Origin: DASUCS01 sp041166745
GTDB taxonomy: Bacteria; Actinomycetota; Acidimicrobiia; Acidimicrobiales; JACDCH01
Assembly: GCA_041166745.1 (NCBI GenBank)
Contig: JBEEGH010000034.1
Location: forward strand, 186,001-250,000
Length of the DNA stretch: 64,000 nt
Direction: 5' to 3'
Shown: in pieces, positions 16,873 through 26,201 of the stretch
How the letters are laid out: every line of letters begins with the position of its first letter
Position numbering within the stretch: the first letter of the stretch is position 1
Program-made: the position numbers and the translations under genes
Notes under the pieces: generated by a model
Seen by the model: only the letters and a program-made list of their open reading frames with translations
Database searches by the model: none
What the model was told of the DNA's origin: nothing

Positions 16873-17813
16873 AGCAAATCGAAACGCCCATTGCCGCGAA
16901 CCCTGCCGGTGTCCTCAGCTACGAGGTCGGCGTTGATCTGCGTCGCCGCGAACGCGCCCGCCGCGGCCGACGTGCCGACTTGGGCGGCGAGGTCGGTCAC
17001 GTTCCCCGCGGCCCACACGCCGGGCACGTCGGTGCGGCCGGTCGCGTCGGTGAAGATGTGCTCACCGAGCCCCGATGGATGCATTGTCGGGCGTAGGCCG
17101 AGGTCGGAGAGGAAGCTCGCCCTCGCCACCATCCAGGGCACGACGACGAGCGCGTCTCGGCTGACCACAGTTCCGTCCACGAGCCGCACACCGGCAAGTC
17201 GATCGTTGACGATATCGAGCGCCGTCACCGCGCCGTCCACGACGCGGATGCCGAGTGCCTCGAGCTCTTCGGCTTGCTCCGCGGTAGGAGGCGCGGTGTG
17301 GCCGAAGAAGACGACGTCGTCGCTCAGTTGACGAAACAGCGATGCCAGGTGTACCGCCCGCGGTCCGGTGGAGAGCACACCGATTGCCTTGTCGCGCACC
17401 TCCCATCCGTGGCAGTAGGGGCAGTGGAGAACGTCATGGCCCCACAGCTCGCGAAGTCCGGGCACGTCCGGCAGCTCGTCGACCAGACCCGTGGTGACGA
17501 GCAGTCGTCGAGCACGAACCTCTCGACCGTCACCCAACGTCACGATGAACAGTTCGCCTCGGCGGACGGCGGTCATGACGTCGGCGTGGACGACATGACC
17601 GCCGTAGCGACGCACTTCGGCTCGACCGCGTTCCATGAGCTCGGCTGGTGGGATGCCGTCGTGGCCGAGCAGCCCATGTACTCCCTCGGCTGGAGCATTG
17701 CGAGGAGCGCCGGCGTCGAGCACCACGACTGATCGTCGTGACCGGGCCAGCATCAGCGCGCCGTTCAATCCCGCGGCACCGCCACCGATCACCACGACGT
17801 CGTAGGTATCCAT
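16857..17813 (-). CDS. Thioredoxin reductase-like NAD(P)/FAD-dependent oxidoreductase
   Basis: A 318-residue flavoprotein. The FAD-binding Rossmann motif is VVVIGGGAAGLNGALML at the N-terminus. The redox-active disulfide is CPYCHG (about residues 135 to 140), and the second dinucleotide fold is IGVLSTGP. The C-terminal FAD motif is TDVPGVWAAGNVTD. It resembles the short actinobacterial thioredoxin-reductase-like group rather than canonical TrxB, since GxGxxA in the NADPH fold is replaced by LSTGPRA; thioredoxin itself is not encoded nearby. GGAGG lies eight bases before ATG 17813. The open frame upstream (to 18218) is spurious. It follows the DUF4389 gene by 14 bases. Confidence 0.9.
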   Translation of the reverse strand: MDTYDVVVIGGGAAGLNGALMLARSRRSVVVLDAGAPRNAPAEGVHGLLGHDGIPPAELMERGRAEVRRYGGHVVHADVMTAVRRGELFIVTLGDGREVRARRLLVTTGLVDELPDVPGLRELWGHDVLHCPYCHGWEVRDKAIGVLSTGPRAVHLASLFRQLSDDVVFFGHTAPPTAEQAEELEALGIRVVDGAVTALDIVNDRLAGVRLVDGTVVSRDALVVVPWMVARASFLSDLGLRPTMHPSGLGEHIFTDATGRTDVPGVWAAGNVTDLAAQVGTSAAAGAFAATQINADLVAEDTGRVRGNGRFDLLYTRS

Positions 17814-17827
17814 CAACGCATCCTCCA

Positions 17828-18463
17828 TCACGCGGCGAGCCGGAACGGCGGGTAGCGATCGGTGGTGAGCGCAAAGGCGTAGCTCACAACCCGGTTGTGC
17901 CAACGCATGACGCCGACCGTGAAGTCGAAAAGCCTTCGGGGATACCGCCCGGTGAAGAGAATCGCGACCCACGCCACGACGGCACCGAGCACCACGGCGA
18001 TGTCGAGGACGAGCAACGTCACGTAGTGCGGGATGGCGAGGAACCACTTCACGAGCGGCTTCCAACGATTGAGGTCCGACCGGACGTCGGGGTAGGGCAC
18101 GTCGAGGTGGACCGATTGCTCTTCGTCCGTCGACGGGAACTCGTCGCGCAGCAACAGCAGGTAACTCATCACTCGGTTGTCGAAGCGCAAGAAGGCGAGG
18201 TTGAAGTCGAACCACCACCGCGGATACTTCTCGCGGAACACGATCGTGAGCATCGGCGGGATCACGAGCATCCCGCTCGCCAAGCCGACGAAGAACAGCC
18301 AGTCACCGCCTCCCCCACCGAACGCAGGCCCGCCCAGTGCAGCAAGCACGACGAGGATCGGGACGGCGAAGAGGAGACGGAAGAACGTCGACACTTGATC
18401 GAGCGGGCGGTCGGGATAGTCGACGTCGAACTCGATGGGATGGTTGGTGGTCGTGGATGGCAT
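17828..18463 (-). CDS. DUF4389 membrane protein
   Basis: A 211-residue DUF4389 protein. It has three hydrophobic helices (FFRLLFAVPILVVLAALGG, WLFFVGLASGMLVIPPMLTIVF, VTLLVLDIAVVLGAVVAWVAILFTG) and the duplicated family motif YPRWWFDFNLAFLRFDNRVMSYL and YPRRLFDFTVGVMRWHNRVVSYAFAL. The two copies are internal repeats. The function of DUF4389 is unknown. AGAAAGG lies upstream of the ATG. It is followed after 14 bases by the thioredoxin-reductase-like gene on the same strand, and it starts about 100 bases from the end of the MMPL transporter, also on the same strand. Confidence 0.9.
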   Translation of the reverse strand: MPSTTTNHPIEFDVDYPDRPLDQVSTFFRLLFAVPILVVLAALGGPAFGGGGGDWLFFVGLASGMLVIPPMLTIVFREKYPRWWFDFNLAFLRFDNRVMSYLLLLRDEFPSTDEEQSVHLDVPYPDVRSDLNRWKPLVKWFLAIPHYVTLLVLDIAVVLGAVVAWVAILFTGRYPRRLFDFTVGVMRWHNRVVSYAFALTTDRYPPFRLAA

Positions 18464-18565
18464 TGGACACCTTTCTGTTTGAGTGATCGCGGTTGCGACC
18501 GGACGGCGGAACTTGGGGCGGCTGCAGTCGCGCTCGCGACGGCAGCCGCCCCACTGCGGACTGCA

Positions 18566-20746
18566 TCAGGCGGCGACGAGCTCGCGTTCGGAGTCGATGC
18601 CGATGACCTCTGCGCCCTTGGGTGCGCCCTCGAGGTCGAGGTGCGGAAGGATGCGGTCGAGCCAACCCGGAAGCCACCAGTTGGCCCGGCCGAGGAGGCT
18701 CATGGTCGCCGGCACGAGGACCATGCGCACGAGCGTGGCGTCGAGGAACACGGCGACCGAGAGGCCGACACCGAACAGCTTGCCGTTCGGGTCGTCACCG
18801 AGGACGAAGGCTCCGAAGACGCTGATCATGATGAGCGCAGCAGAAGTGATCACTCGTGCGGTGCTCGACAGGCCGCGGACCACAGCTTCGTGGTTGTCAC
18901 CGGTGGCCACGTACTCCTCACGCACCCGGGACAGGAGGAAGACCTCGTAGTCCATCGACAGCCCGAAGAGGATGGCGAACATGATGAGCGGCAGGAACGG
19001 GTTGATCGGCATCGTGCTGTGCAGACCGATCAACGAGGCGCCCCAACCCCACTGGAACACCGCGACGAGCACGCCGTAGGCGGCGACGATCGACAGCAGG
19101 TTCATGACTGCGGCCTTGAGCGGGACGAGGATCGACCGGAACACGATCATCAGCAGCAGGAACGACATCGTCACGACTGCGACGATGAACACCGGCAGGC
19201 GGCTGGTGATGCGGTCGGTGAGATCAGTCAGCAGCGCCTGGCCGGTGAGCGACACCCTCGCATCCGTGCCCGACACCGTGGCCGGCAGCACGTCGGAACG
19301 GAGATGACGGACGAGCTGGTCGGTGCGCTCGTCTTGCGGCGCCGTGGTCGGGTTGGCGGTGAGCACCGCGGTGTCACCCGCGGCGTTGAAGACCGGCGCC
19401 GTGACGGCCGCGACACCGGGGTCGGCTTGCAGCGCGTCGTGGACACGGTCGACCGCGCCCTTGTCGGCCGCGGCCGGGACCTCGACGACGACTTGGATCG
19501 GGCCGTTGAACCCGCGGCCGAAGCCCTCGGCCAGCTGGTCGTACGCGATGCGCTGCGTCGTGTGCGTGGGGGCGTTGCCGTCGTCGGGGGTGCCGATCCG
19601 CAGGCTCAGCGCGGGGATGGCGATGGCGCACAGGACGCCGAGGCTCATGACCGCGTAGCGGACCGGGTGGCGTCCGACGTGGTGTGCCCACCGACCGGAG
19701 ATCGTCGCCTCCGCCGGCTTGACGACGTGCGCTTTGCGGTGGATCGAGAGCTTGTCGATCTTGGTCCCGGCCAGGCCGAGCAGACCGGGGAGGAGCGTGA
19801 TCGCGGCGACCATCGACACGATCACTACCAGCGCTACTGCCGCGCCCAGCCCGCTGACCGCCGGGAGCCCGGCGAGGAACAGTCCGAGAATGGCGATGAC
19901 GACGGTGGTGCCGGCGAACAGCACGGCCTGACCGGCCGTGGCGACCGCGGTGCCGGCCGAGTCCTCGACGCTCATGCCGTCGTGGAGCTGCTGGCGGTGC
20001 CGGGTGACGATGAACAGCGCGTAGTCGATGCCGACGCCGAGGCCGATCATGGCGCACAGGATCAGCGAGAACTCGGGAATGTCCAGGAAGGCGGACAGAA
20101 CGCCGACCGAGGCGGCACCCACGAAGATGCCCAAGAGCGCAGTCGCGATCGGAAGCCCCATCGCGACAACGGAACCGAACGCGACGAGGAGCACGATGAT
20201 CGCGACGCCCACGCCGATCAGCTCGCTGCTGGGTGTCTCCTGCGCGAGCTGGGCCAGTGATCCGGTGAGTTCGACGTCCACGCCGCCGGCGCGGGCGGTG
20301 TCGGTGACCGCCGTGGCGTCGTCCAGCTGTGCGGCGGTGAGCTTGTCGAGCGAGTAGGAGACGTCGAGGTAGGCTGTCTGCCCGTCGGCGCTGATCGCGG
20401 CGGACTCTGCCGCGAACGGGTCGGTGATACCGGTGACGTCGTGTCCGCCAGCGAGCTGCGTACGGGCCTGCTCGACGGTCGTTGCGTGGTCGGCGTCGTC
20501 GAGTCGCCCGTTGTCGGTGTGCAGCACGACGCGCGCGGACTGGCCGCCGCGGCTCGGGAACCGGTTGGTCAGAACGTCGGCTGCGTGCTGGGATTCGACG
20601 CCGGGCACGCGGGAGCTGTTGTCGAACTGGCCGCCGGCGGCACCTTGCAGCGCGACGATGGCGACGCCAGCCACCAGCCAGAGGCCGAGCACCCGGAAGG
20701 GGTGGCGGGCACTGCTGCGGCCGAGCCGGAAAAGGAATGCGCTCAT
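18566..20746 (-). CDS. MMPL family (RND-type) transporter
   Basis: A 726-residue MMPL transporter with the family's duplicated architecture: one membrane helix, a soluble loop of about 130 residues, five or six helices, then a second soluble loop and another six helices. Family signatures are visible in the first half (ILCAMIGLGVGIDYALFIVTRHRQQL) and in the second half (IMFAILFGLSMDYEVFLLSRVREEY); the paired Asp-Tyr sites are the proton relay. MMPL proteins export lipids, siderophores or drugs. GGAGG lies five bases before ATG 20746. The large SARP regulator upstream on the same strand, about 100 bases away, may control it. Confidence 0.95.
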   Translation of the reverse strand: MSAFLFRLGRSSARHPFRVLGLWLVAGVAIVALQGAAGGQFDNSSRVPGVESQHAADVLTNRFPSRGGQSARVVLHTDNGRLDDADHATTVEQARTQLAGGHDVTGITDPFAAESAAISADGQTAYLDVSYSLDKLTAAQLDDATAVTDTARAGGVDVELTGSLAQLAQETPSSELIGVGVAIIVLLVAFGSVVAMGLPIATALLGIFVGAASVGVLSAFLDIPEFSLILCAMIGLGVGIDYALFIVTRHRQQLHDGMSVEDSAGTAVATAGQAVLFAGTTVVIAILGLFLAGLPAVSGLGAAVALVVIVSMVAAITLLPGLLGLAGTKIDKLSIHRKAHVVKPAEATISGRWAHHVGRHPVRYAVMSLGVLCAIAIPALSLRIGTPDDGNAPTHTTQRIAYDQLAEGFGRGFNGPIQVVVEVPAAADKGAVDRVHDALQADPGVAAVTAPVFNAAGDTAVLTANPTTAPQDERTDQLVRHLRSDVLPATVSGTDARVSLTGQALLTDLTDRITSRLPVFIVAVVTMSFLLLMIVFRSILVPLKAAVMNLLSIVAAYGVLVAVFQWGWGASLIGLHSTMPINPFLPLIMFAILFGLSMDYEVFLLSRVREEYVATGDNHEAVVRGLSSTARVITSAALIMISVFGAFVLGDDPNGKLFGVGLSVAVFLDATLVRMVLVPATMSLLGRANWWLPGWLDRILPHLDLEGAPKGAEVIGIDSERELVAA

Positions 20747-20844
20747 CGGATCCTCCAGGGATGTGGGTCCCGCTGCGTGCGGGGACACCAGCACCATCCC
20801 GGAGAGCCCTGAAGAAGGGCCGCGCTATGGCTGAAGGTCGCCGT

Positions 20845-23808
20845 TCAGAGGCGCAGCGCCACCTCATCGCGCAGGAAGGCCGGGATCTCGGTGCCGGTTT
20901 CCGCCCGAAGACACTCGGCCTCCCCGAAGAGAATGGCCGCCTTGTCCGGTTCGTCCCCTTGCGCGGCGATGGCGGCGAGCACGATGTAGCACGCCGCCGC
21001 CGCGACTTTCAGTTCGCTCTCGGTGTCGATGCGGTTCTTGAAGCGGCGAGGATCACCGGCGCGGTAGTGCTCCAAGGCTTCGGTGGCCGCCGCGGCAGCT
21101 GCGCCGTCGCGGTGGTTCATGCGATGCAGTACGGCGATCCCCGTGAGCGCGAGGAACATCACCGGTGTGTTCCTCAAGCGGCGCGCGCCGTCGAGTGCGC
21201 GCACGTACACCGACTCGGCGCGCGCCACATCGCCCTCGTGCAGCAGCACCCATCCAAGGCGCGTGAGCAGCGAGCCGGTCAACCCGCGCAGTCCACACGC
21301 GTCGTTGGTCGCGACCGCCTCGGTCAACCCGCGGACCGCGGCGCCATAGTCGCCGGCGCGCTCGTCGAAGTCGGCCACGACGTCAAGGGTCATCGAGAGC
21401 ATCACCGGTCGATCAATCAGCGCGAACCATGCTGCGGCGGCGCGGTAGTGCACCTCTGCCTCGGCAAGGTCGCCGTCCAAGAGCGCCAGCTTCCCGAGCG
21501 AGTACGAGCGCGCCGCGAGCTCGAAGGGATGCTCGGGGGCCTCGCCGTAGAAGTCGACGACGACCAACCGGCGCCGGCGCGCCTCGTCGCGGTCGCCTCG
21601 GGCGTTGGGCTGCTCGGCGTAGAACGAGTACGCCAACGCCATCGATGCGATGTCGCCGTGACGTTCGAAGATCTCTATTGCCGCTTCCAAGTCGTCGTCG
21701 GTGTCGCGTACCCCCGCGAGGAAGTCGAGGAGCCCACGACCCGTCAGCCCCAGCGCGCGCGTGCATTCGTCTACCTCGCCTTCGCATGCGAAGGCGTCAT
21801 CGAGCCAACGCTTGCCTTCGATCACCATGCCGGCGAGCCAGTGAGGCCAGCTGGTGCCCCCGGCGATCGTCAGCGCTGTTGCAGCGTCGTCGTTCGCGAC
21901 GGCCCACTCGAGCGCTGCTCTGAGGTTGTCGTGCTCCTGGTCGATTGCCGTCAGCCACACGCGCTGCTGGTCGCCCCTGTACGCGGCCGCACTTTGCGCA
22001 CACAGCTCGGCGTAGTGCTTCGCCATCGCATCACGCACGCGTACCGCGTCGCCGCGTTCGGTGAGCCGCTCCCTTCCGTACTGGCACAGCGTCTGGAGCT
22101 GCGTGAAGCGCAACCCGTCACCCCTCGGCACCGCGATGACGAGCGACTTCTCGACGAGCGCGTGGATGAGGTCGGCGACATCGTCGGCCGCAATCGCGTC
22201 GTCGGCACAGACGGCTTCGGCCGTCGCCAAGTCACAACCGCCGGGGAACACCGACAGCCGTTCGAAGACGCGTTGCTCGTCGTCGAAGAGCAGCTCGTAG
22301 CTCCAGTCGACCACGGCGCGCAGCGTCTGCTGACGCGGCAGCGCGGTGCGCGACCCGCCGGTGAGCAACCGGAATCGATCGTTCAGCCGAGCGCTGATCT
22401 GTTGGAGCGGGAACGCGCGGGTGCGAGCCGCGGCCAGCTCGATGGCAAGCGGCAACCCGTCGAGCCGGCTGCAGATGTCGGCGATCACTGTGCGGTGGTC
22501 GTCGGACAGTTCGAGCGGCGCGCCGGCGGCCTGAGCGCGCGCGACGAACAGGCTCACCGCGTCGTCGGCCGCGAGCGGCGGCACCGGCCAGATGGTCTCG
22601 CCGCCGACCCGCAAGCCCTCGCGGCTCGTGGCGAGGAGGCGCAGAGCCGGACAGCGGCGCAACAGATCCTCCGCAACTTCCGCGGCGGTCGTGATCACGT
22701 GTTCGCAGTTGTCGAGCACGAGGAGCAGCTGCCGGTCGCCGATCATCTCGGCGAGCCGTCCCGGGTCTGGTAGCGCCAGCGCGGACGCAATGGCGGCACG
22801 AACGCCGGCGGGATCGCCAACCGGCGCGAGCTCGACCAGGCAACCGCCGAAAGGAAGCGTGGCCGATTCGGAGCGGGCTACCTCCAACGCGAGTCGCGTC
22901 TTGCCGACGCCACCCGGCCCGACGAGCGTGACGAACCGATGCTCTGCGGCCAGGCGTGTGAGCTCGCGCAGCTCCGCATCGCGGCCCACTAGCGGGGTCA
23001 ACGCTTCCGGTATCGAGTACGTCTCCGCGCCGGAGTTCGCGTCACTGCGCGCGTCCGGGGGCGCGTCGAGCGAACGGTCCTGCGCCAGGATCGCCGCCTC
23101 CAACGCCCGCAGCTCATGGCCGGATTCGAGTCCGAGCTCCTCGGCCAAGAGGTGACGACCGTCCTGAAATACGCGCAGCGCGTCGGCCTGCCGACCCGCG
23201 CGGTACAGCGCGAGCATCAGCAGTCCGCGCAGCCGCTCGCGCAACGGATGGGCAGTGACGAGTTCTTCGAGCTCCGCGACAGCTCCTTGGTGGCGGCCGA
23301 GCTGAAGCTCCAGGTCGAGCCGCTCCTCGATCGCCGCGAGCCGCAGTTCAGACAGGCGGGTGATGGTTCCCGCGGCGAAGTCCTCATAGGTGAAATCGGC
23401 GAGTGCTGTGCCGCGCCAAAGCGAATCGGCTTCGGCCAGCAGCGCGGCCGCGCCGCTCAGGTCGCCGTCGACCACGGCCGCCCGTGCCGCGCCGACCATT
23501 TCCTCGAAGCGGTGCACGTCGATCGCGTCCGCCGGGAGCTCGAGCGCGTAGCCGGCCCCGCGCATGGCAACGAGGTCAGTCGAGCCCAGCGTGCGGCGCA
23601 GCTTCGATGCGAGCCCTTGCAGGCCGTTCCGCACCTCGGTCGGTGGATTCTCGCCCCACAAGGCGTCGATCAGCTGCTCTGCGGGCACCACCCGGCCGGG
23701 TTGGAGAGCCAGCACGGCGAGCAGCGTCCGCAGCTTCGGCCCCGCGACAACGACGTCTCGCTCCTCGTCATCGAGCACCTCGAGTCCACCGAGCAGCCCG
23801 ACGCGCAT
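20845..23808 (-). CDS. SARP/AfsR-like regulator: winged helix, BTAD, NB-ARC ATPase, TPR-like region
   Basis: A 987-residue regulator. Residues 1 to 90 form an OmpR-type winged helix (VAGPKLRTLLAVLAL, EQLIDALWGENPP, GLASKLRRTLG). The BTAD domain follows at about 95 to 240 (RFEEMVGAARAA, LRERLRGLLMLALYRAGRQADAL). An NB-ARC-type ATPase starts near 272 (LVGRDAELRELTRL), with Walker A GPGGVGKT at 297 to 304 and Walker B LLLVLDNCEHV near 355. The last 350 residues are helical and TPR-like. This is the AfsR/SARP architecture that activates secondary-metabolism or export operons. The MMPL transporter directly downstream on the same strand is the likeliest target. It is divergent from a small TPR-like gene at 23885. 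Confidence 0.92.
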   Translation of the reverse strand: MRVGLLGGLEVLDDEERDVVVAGPKLRTLLAVLALQPGRVVPAEQLIDALWGENPPTEVRNGLQGLASKLRRTLGSTDLVAMRGAGYALELPADAIDVHRFEEMVGAARAAVVDGDLSGAAALLAEADSLWRGTALADFTYEDFAAGTITRLSELRLAAIEERLDLELQLGRHQGAVAELEELVTAHPLRERLRGLLMLALYRAGRQADALRVFQDGRHLLAEELGLESGHELRALEAAILAQDRSLDAPPDARSDANSGAETYSIPEALTPLVGRDAELRELTRLAAEHRFVTLVGPGGVGKTRLALEVARSESATLPFGGCLVELAPVGDPAGVRAAIASALALPDPGRLAEMIGDRQLLLVLDNCEHVITTAAEVAEDLLRRCPALRLLATSREGLRVGGETIWPVPPLAADDAVSLFVARAQAAGAPLELSDDHRTVIADICSRLDGLPLAIELAAARTRAFPLQQISARLNDRFRLLTGGSRTALPRQQTLRAVVDWSYELLFDDEQRVFERLSVFPGGCDLATAEAVCADDAIAADDVADLIHALVEKSLVIAVPRGDGLRFTQLQTLCQYGRERLTERGDAVRVRDAMAKHYAELCAQSAAAYRGDQQRVWLTAIDQEHDNLRAALEWAVANDDAATALTIAGGTSWPHWLAGMVIEGKRWLDDAFACEGEVDECTRALGLTGRGLLDFLAGVRDTDDDLEAAIEIFERHGDIASMALAYSFYAEQPNARGDRDEARRRRLVVVDFYGEAPEHPFELAARSYSLGKLALLDGDLAEAEVHYRAAAAWFALIDRPVMLSMTLDVVADFDERAGDYGAAVRGLTEAVATNDACGLRGLTGSLLTRLGWVLLHEGDVARAESVYVRALDGARRLRNTPVMFLALTGIAVLHRMNHRDGAAAAAATEALEHYRAGDPRRFKNRIDTESELKVAAAACYIVLAAIAAQGDEPDKAAILFGEAECLRAETGTEIPAFLRDEVALRL

Positions 23809-23884
23809 GGTTCACCGTACCGGTGACGGTGCGGCTTCAGTGCGGGATCAGCCTTTCCTCAGCGTCGCGACGCACGCTGCCACC

Positions 23885-24139
23885 ATGAATGCGATCGAAC
23901 ACGCGCTGCTCGCCGTCGTGGCAGCAGACCGCGGCGACACGACGACAGCACTGGAACAGCTCGCCCGAGCACAGCGCCGGGCCCGAACGACTGCTCGCCG
24001 TGAACGTCAAATTGTCCAAATCGCGTCGTTGGTCGTGTCCGGAGCACATGAACGCGCCGCGGGACTGTCGCTGGAGCACGCTGCGCAGTTCCCCGACGAT
24101 GCCGAACTGCTCGCCCGTGTCGCGCGACGAACGCGATGA
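23885..24139 (+). CDS. Small TPR-like protein, 84 residues
   Basis: A short helical protein divergent from the SARP regulator. It reads as two helix pairs: NAIEHALLAVVAADRGDTTTALEQLARAQ, then RRERQIVQIASLVVSGAHERAAGLSLEHAAQFPDDAELLARVAR. This resembles the N-terminal repeat unit of actinobacterial TPR proteins of the TPR-38 type (a helix, RRERQ, a further helix and EHL.EFPDDA), which are normally much longer. It may be a truncated or minimal member. The ATG at 23885 has only a weak ribosome site. Function unknown; divergent placement suggests a link with the regulator but nothing proves it. Confidence 0.55.
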   Translation: MNAIEHALLAVVAADRGDTTTALEQLARAQRRARTTARRERQIVQIASLVVSGAHERAAGLSLEHAAQFPDDAELLARVARRTR

Positions 24140-24152
24140 ACAGGGCACCGGG

Positions 24153-24614
24153 CTACGGCTTGGATCTGCCGCCGGGCGCCGCCTGCAGGTGGCGGAGTGT
24201 CCAGACATCAACCGCGATCAACGGCAAGGGAGCGGCGGCCGCGCTTGCTGCGCCCGCAACCCCGAGTTGTCGGGACATGGCGAGAGCGGCCACCACGTCC
24301 GCTACTTCGTTTGCGAGCCAGAGCTGAACCCATCGGCGAGTCTCCCCCTCTCTGATGGGCTCCAGAGTGGAGAGGAGACAGCCAAGGCCGAACAGTGAGT
24401 CCCGGATGCCGACGGTGCGCGCGAACAGGACGAACGAACTGCTGGGTTTCTCCCCGAGCAGCATTCCTCGCAGAACGCGTCCTGTGCCGATCGTCAGAGC
24501 CGTCCCGATTCCGATCCGTATCACGGCCGCGGTTCGAACAAGGGTGAGCGCCTTCACGGTCCGACCGTACACAGCCCGCGGCTCCCTCAGCGCGGCTTCC
24601 GCGATATCGATCAT
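24153..24614 (-). CDS. Hypothetical membrane protein, 153 residues
   Basis: An uncharacterised protein with four moderately hydrophobic segments: TLVRTAAVIRIGIGTALTIG, VGIRDSLFGLGCLLSTLE, VQLWLANEVADVVAALAMS and AASAAAAPLPLIAVDVWTL. The pattern RxxRxxxGIRDxxxGLGxL is shared by small actinobacterial inner-membrane proteins annotated only as hypothetical. I start at ATG 24614; the open frame upstream reaches past the operator at 24719-24738 and is not credible. The gene is divergent from the epimerase gene at 24787, so the operator between them could also regulate this gene. Its stop is 13 bases from the convergent small TPR gene. Confidence 0.65.
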   Translation of the reverse strand: MIDIAEAALREPRAVYGRTVKALTLVRTAAVIRIGIGTALTIGTGRVLRGMLLGEKPSSSFVLFARTVGIRDSLFGLGCLLSTLEPIREGETRRWVQLWLANEVADVVAALAMSRQLGVAGAASAAAAPLPLIAVDVWTLRHLQAAPGGRSKP

Positions 24615-24718
24615 CGCGCGTGGCCCCGACCGCCGACTCCGCCGCGTTGAGGTCCCAGACCAAGGTCTTCCAGAGCTCCCGCCCCGCGGCGTGCCAGCTT
24701 GTCGTTCGTGCGCCGTGT

Positions 24719-24738
24719 ACCGTACGGTACCGTATGGT
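24719..24738. promoter_or_regulatory. Operator-like 20-bp element, copy A (ACCGTACGGTACCGTATGGT)
   Basis: The element is two overlapping decamers, ACCGTACGGT (a perfect palindrome) and ACCGTATGGT. It lies between the divergent starts 24614 and 24787. It matches copy C beside the TetR gene (28520-28539) at 18 of 20 bases and copy B upstream of the linalool dehydratase-like gene (27802-27821) at 16 of 20. The length and symmetry fit a TetR operator. I infer that the TetR protein encoded at 27911-28459 binds here. Confidence 0.7.
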
Positions 24739-24786
24739 ATTCCATTCGCCCACGTACGGTCGCAGCCGCGGGGAGGTTGACCGGGC

Positions 24787-25752
24787 ATGAGGGTGTTCGT
24801 GGCTGGTGCCACCGGCGTGATCGGCCGTCCTCTCGTACGGGACTTGATCGCTGCGGGCCATCAGGTAGCGGGCATGACGAGGAGTCCCGCCAAGGCCGGA
24901 CAAGTCGCCGCCGCGGGCGCTGAGCCTGTCGTGTGCGATGCCCTCGACGCCGTCGCGGTCGAGCGTGTCATCGGCGCGTGGCACCCGGACGTCGTGGTCC
25001 ATCAGCTGACGGCGCTGCCGCAGCAGTACAACCCGCGCCGGTTGCGCCAGCTCTATCGCGCCACAGACCGGCTTCATGCCGAGGGCACCGACCACCTCAT
25101 CGCAGCGGCGCGCTCCGCGGGTGCGAACAGGTTCGTCGTGCAGTCGATCGCGTTCGCGTACGAGCGTGCCGGTGGCATGGTGAAAAGCGAGGAGGACGCT
25201 CTGGATGCTCGGCCACCCAAGGCGCTGGCCGACGCAACCGCCGCGCTCGTGCACCTCGAGCATGCAGCCGCGCAGTCCCAAGGCGCCGGCCTGGATACCG
25301 TGGTGCTGCGCTACGGCTTCTTCTACGGGCCCGGGACCTGGTACGCGCCGGATGGCCACTTCGCCAAGGAGATCCGTCGACGTCGCTACCCGATCGTGGG
25401 GCGGGGCGATGGGGTCTTCTCGTTTGTCCACGTCGAGGACGCGGCGATGGCGACACGCCTAGTGATCGAGCAACCGGTCACCGGCGTCTTCAATGTCGTG
25501 GATGACGAACCCGCGCGCCTGAGGGACTGGGTACCGGTCTTTGCCGCAGCTATGAACGCACCAAAGCCGATGCGCGTGCCGCCGTGGGCGGCGCGACTTG
25601 TCGCCGGTCGATCGGCTGTTGAGCAGCTGATGACCATCCGCGGAGCAGACAACACAAAGGCGAAGACAATGCTGGGCTGGCAGCTGCGGCACGCCAGTTG
25701 GCGGGACGGGTTCTCCAGCCAGCTCGACCCCACAACAGACGGATCCAGGTGA
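24787..25752 (+). CDS. NAD-dependent epimerase/dehydratase (extended or atypical SDR)
   Basis: A 321-residue SDR-superfamily protein. The nucleotide motif is VFVAGATGVIGRPLVRDLIAAGH, followed by GMTRSP and the active-site region FVVQSIAFAYERAGG. The usual YxxxK pair is not clear: after VKSEEDAL the protein reads ALADATAALVHLEHAA, with no Tyr, so it belongs to the atypical epimerase group and may not be a classical dehydrogenase. RYGFFYGPGTWY and FSFVHVEDAAMAT are typical of the family. GGGGAGG precedes the ATG. It overlaps the following membrane-protein gene by GTGA. A paralogue lies at 52717-53664, also coupled to a membrane-protein gene. Copy A of the operator lies 49 bases upstream. Confidence 0.88.
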   Translation: MRVFVAGATGVIGRPLVRDLIAAGHQVAGMTRSPAKAGQVAAAGAEPVVCDALDAVAVERVIGAWHPDVVVHQLTALPQQYNPRRLRQLYRATDRLHAEGTDHLIAAARSAGANRFVVQSIAFAYERAGGMVKSEEDALDARPPKALADATAALVHLEHAAAQSQGAGLDTVVLRYGFFYGPGTWYAPDGHFAKEIRRRRYPIVGRGDGVFSFVHVEDAAMATRLVIEQPVTGVFNVVDDEPARLRDWVPVFAAAMNAPKPMRVPPWAARLVAGRSAVEQLMTIRGADNTKAKTMLGWQLRHASWRDGFSSQLDPTTDGSR

Positions 25753-26183
25753 CCGGTTCGACGCCGACTCGCGTCGCGGTCGGCGCGCTCGGCGCGATCA
25801 ACCTCATCACGGGCACCTGGGCACTCGTTGCGCCTCGACATTGGTTTGAGCACTATCCCGGGTTCGGGCATCACTGGGTGGTCGAGCAGGGCGGCGCGGC
25901 CAACGCACACCTCGCCGCGGACACCGGCGCCGGGTTTCTCGCGGTCGGTGTCGCGCTCGCGCTGGCGTGCATCTGGTGGCGTCGCACCGTGGTCCAGCTC
26001 CCCCTGGTCGTGCTCATTGCTCATACGGTCCCCCACTTCCTCCACCACGTGACGCATCCCCCGGCTCGCTCCATGTCCTTGCTCGACGAGGTCGTCGGCA
26101 TCTGGGGGATCGCGGCAGAAGCCGCGGTGGGTACGAGCATGCTCGTCGCGGTCATGCGCGGCCGAGCGATCGTCCCCGATTAG
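25749..26183 (+). CDS. DUF4345-like small membrane protein
   Basis: A 144-residue protein with four hydrophobic helices. The opening VAVGALGAINLITGTWALVAPRHWFEHYPGFGHHW and the following NAHLAADTGAGFLAVGVALALAC match the pattern G-W-A-L-V-A-P...F...HF..D.GA...GVG seen in its paralogue at 53661-54074. His-rich PHFLHHVTHP in the third helix region could bind a metal or heme, but this is speculation. The GTG start overlaps the stop of the epimerase (GTGA), so the pair is translationally coupled. The function is unknown. Confidence 0.75.
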   Translation: MTGSTPTRVAVGALGAINLITGTWALVAPRHWFEHYPGFGHHWVVEQGGAANAHLAADTGAGFLAVGVALALACIWWRRTVVQLPLVVLIAHTVPHFLHHVTHPPARSMSLLDEVVGIWGIAAEAAVGTSMLVAVMRGRAIVPD

Positions 26184-26201
26184 TTGTGCGGCGCAGCGCG
26201 G

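Noticed and set aside
17648..20260. A very long rightward open frame (about 870 codons) opposite the MMPL transporter and neighbours
   Set aside because: It is the antisense of clearly assigned leftward genes, has composition driven by GC-rich codon positions (many Arg, Asp, His) and no motif; it is a shadow.
20482..22773. A rightward open frame of about 760 codons opposite the SARP regulator
   Set aside because: Antisense of a well-supported multidomain regulator; the translated product has no recognisable domain.
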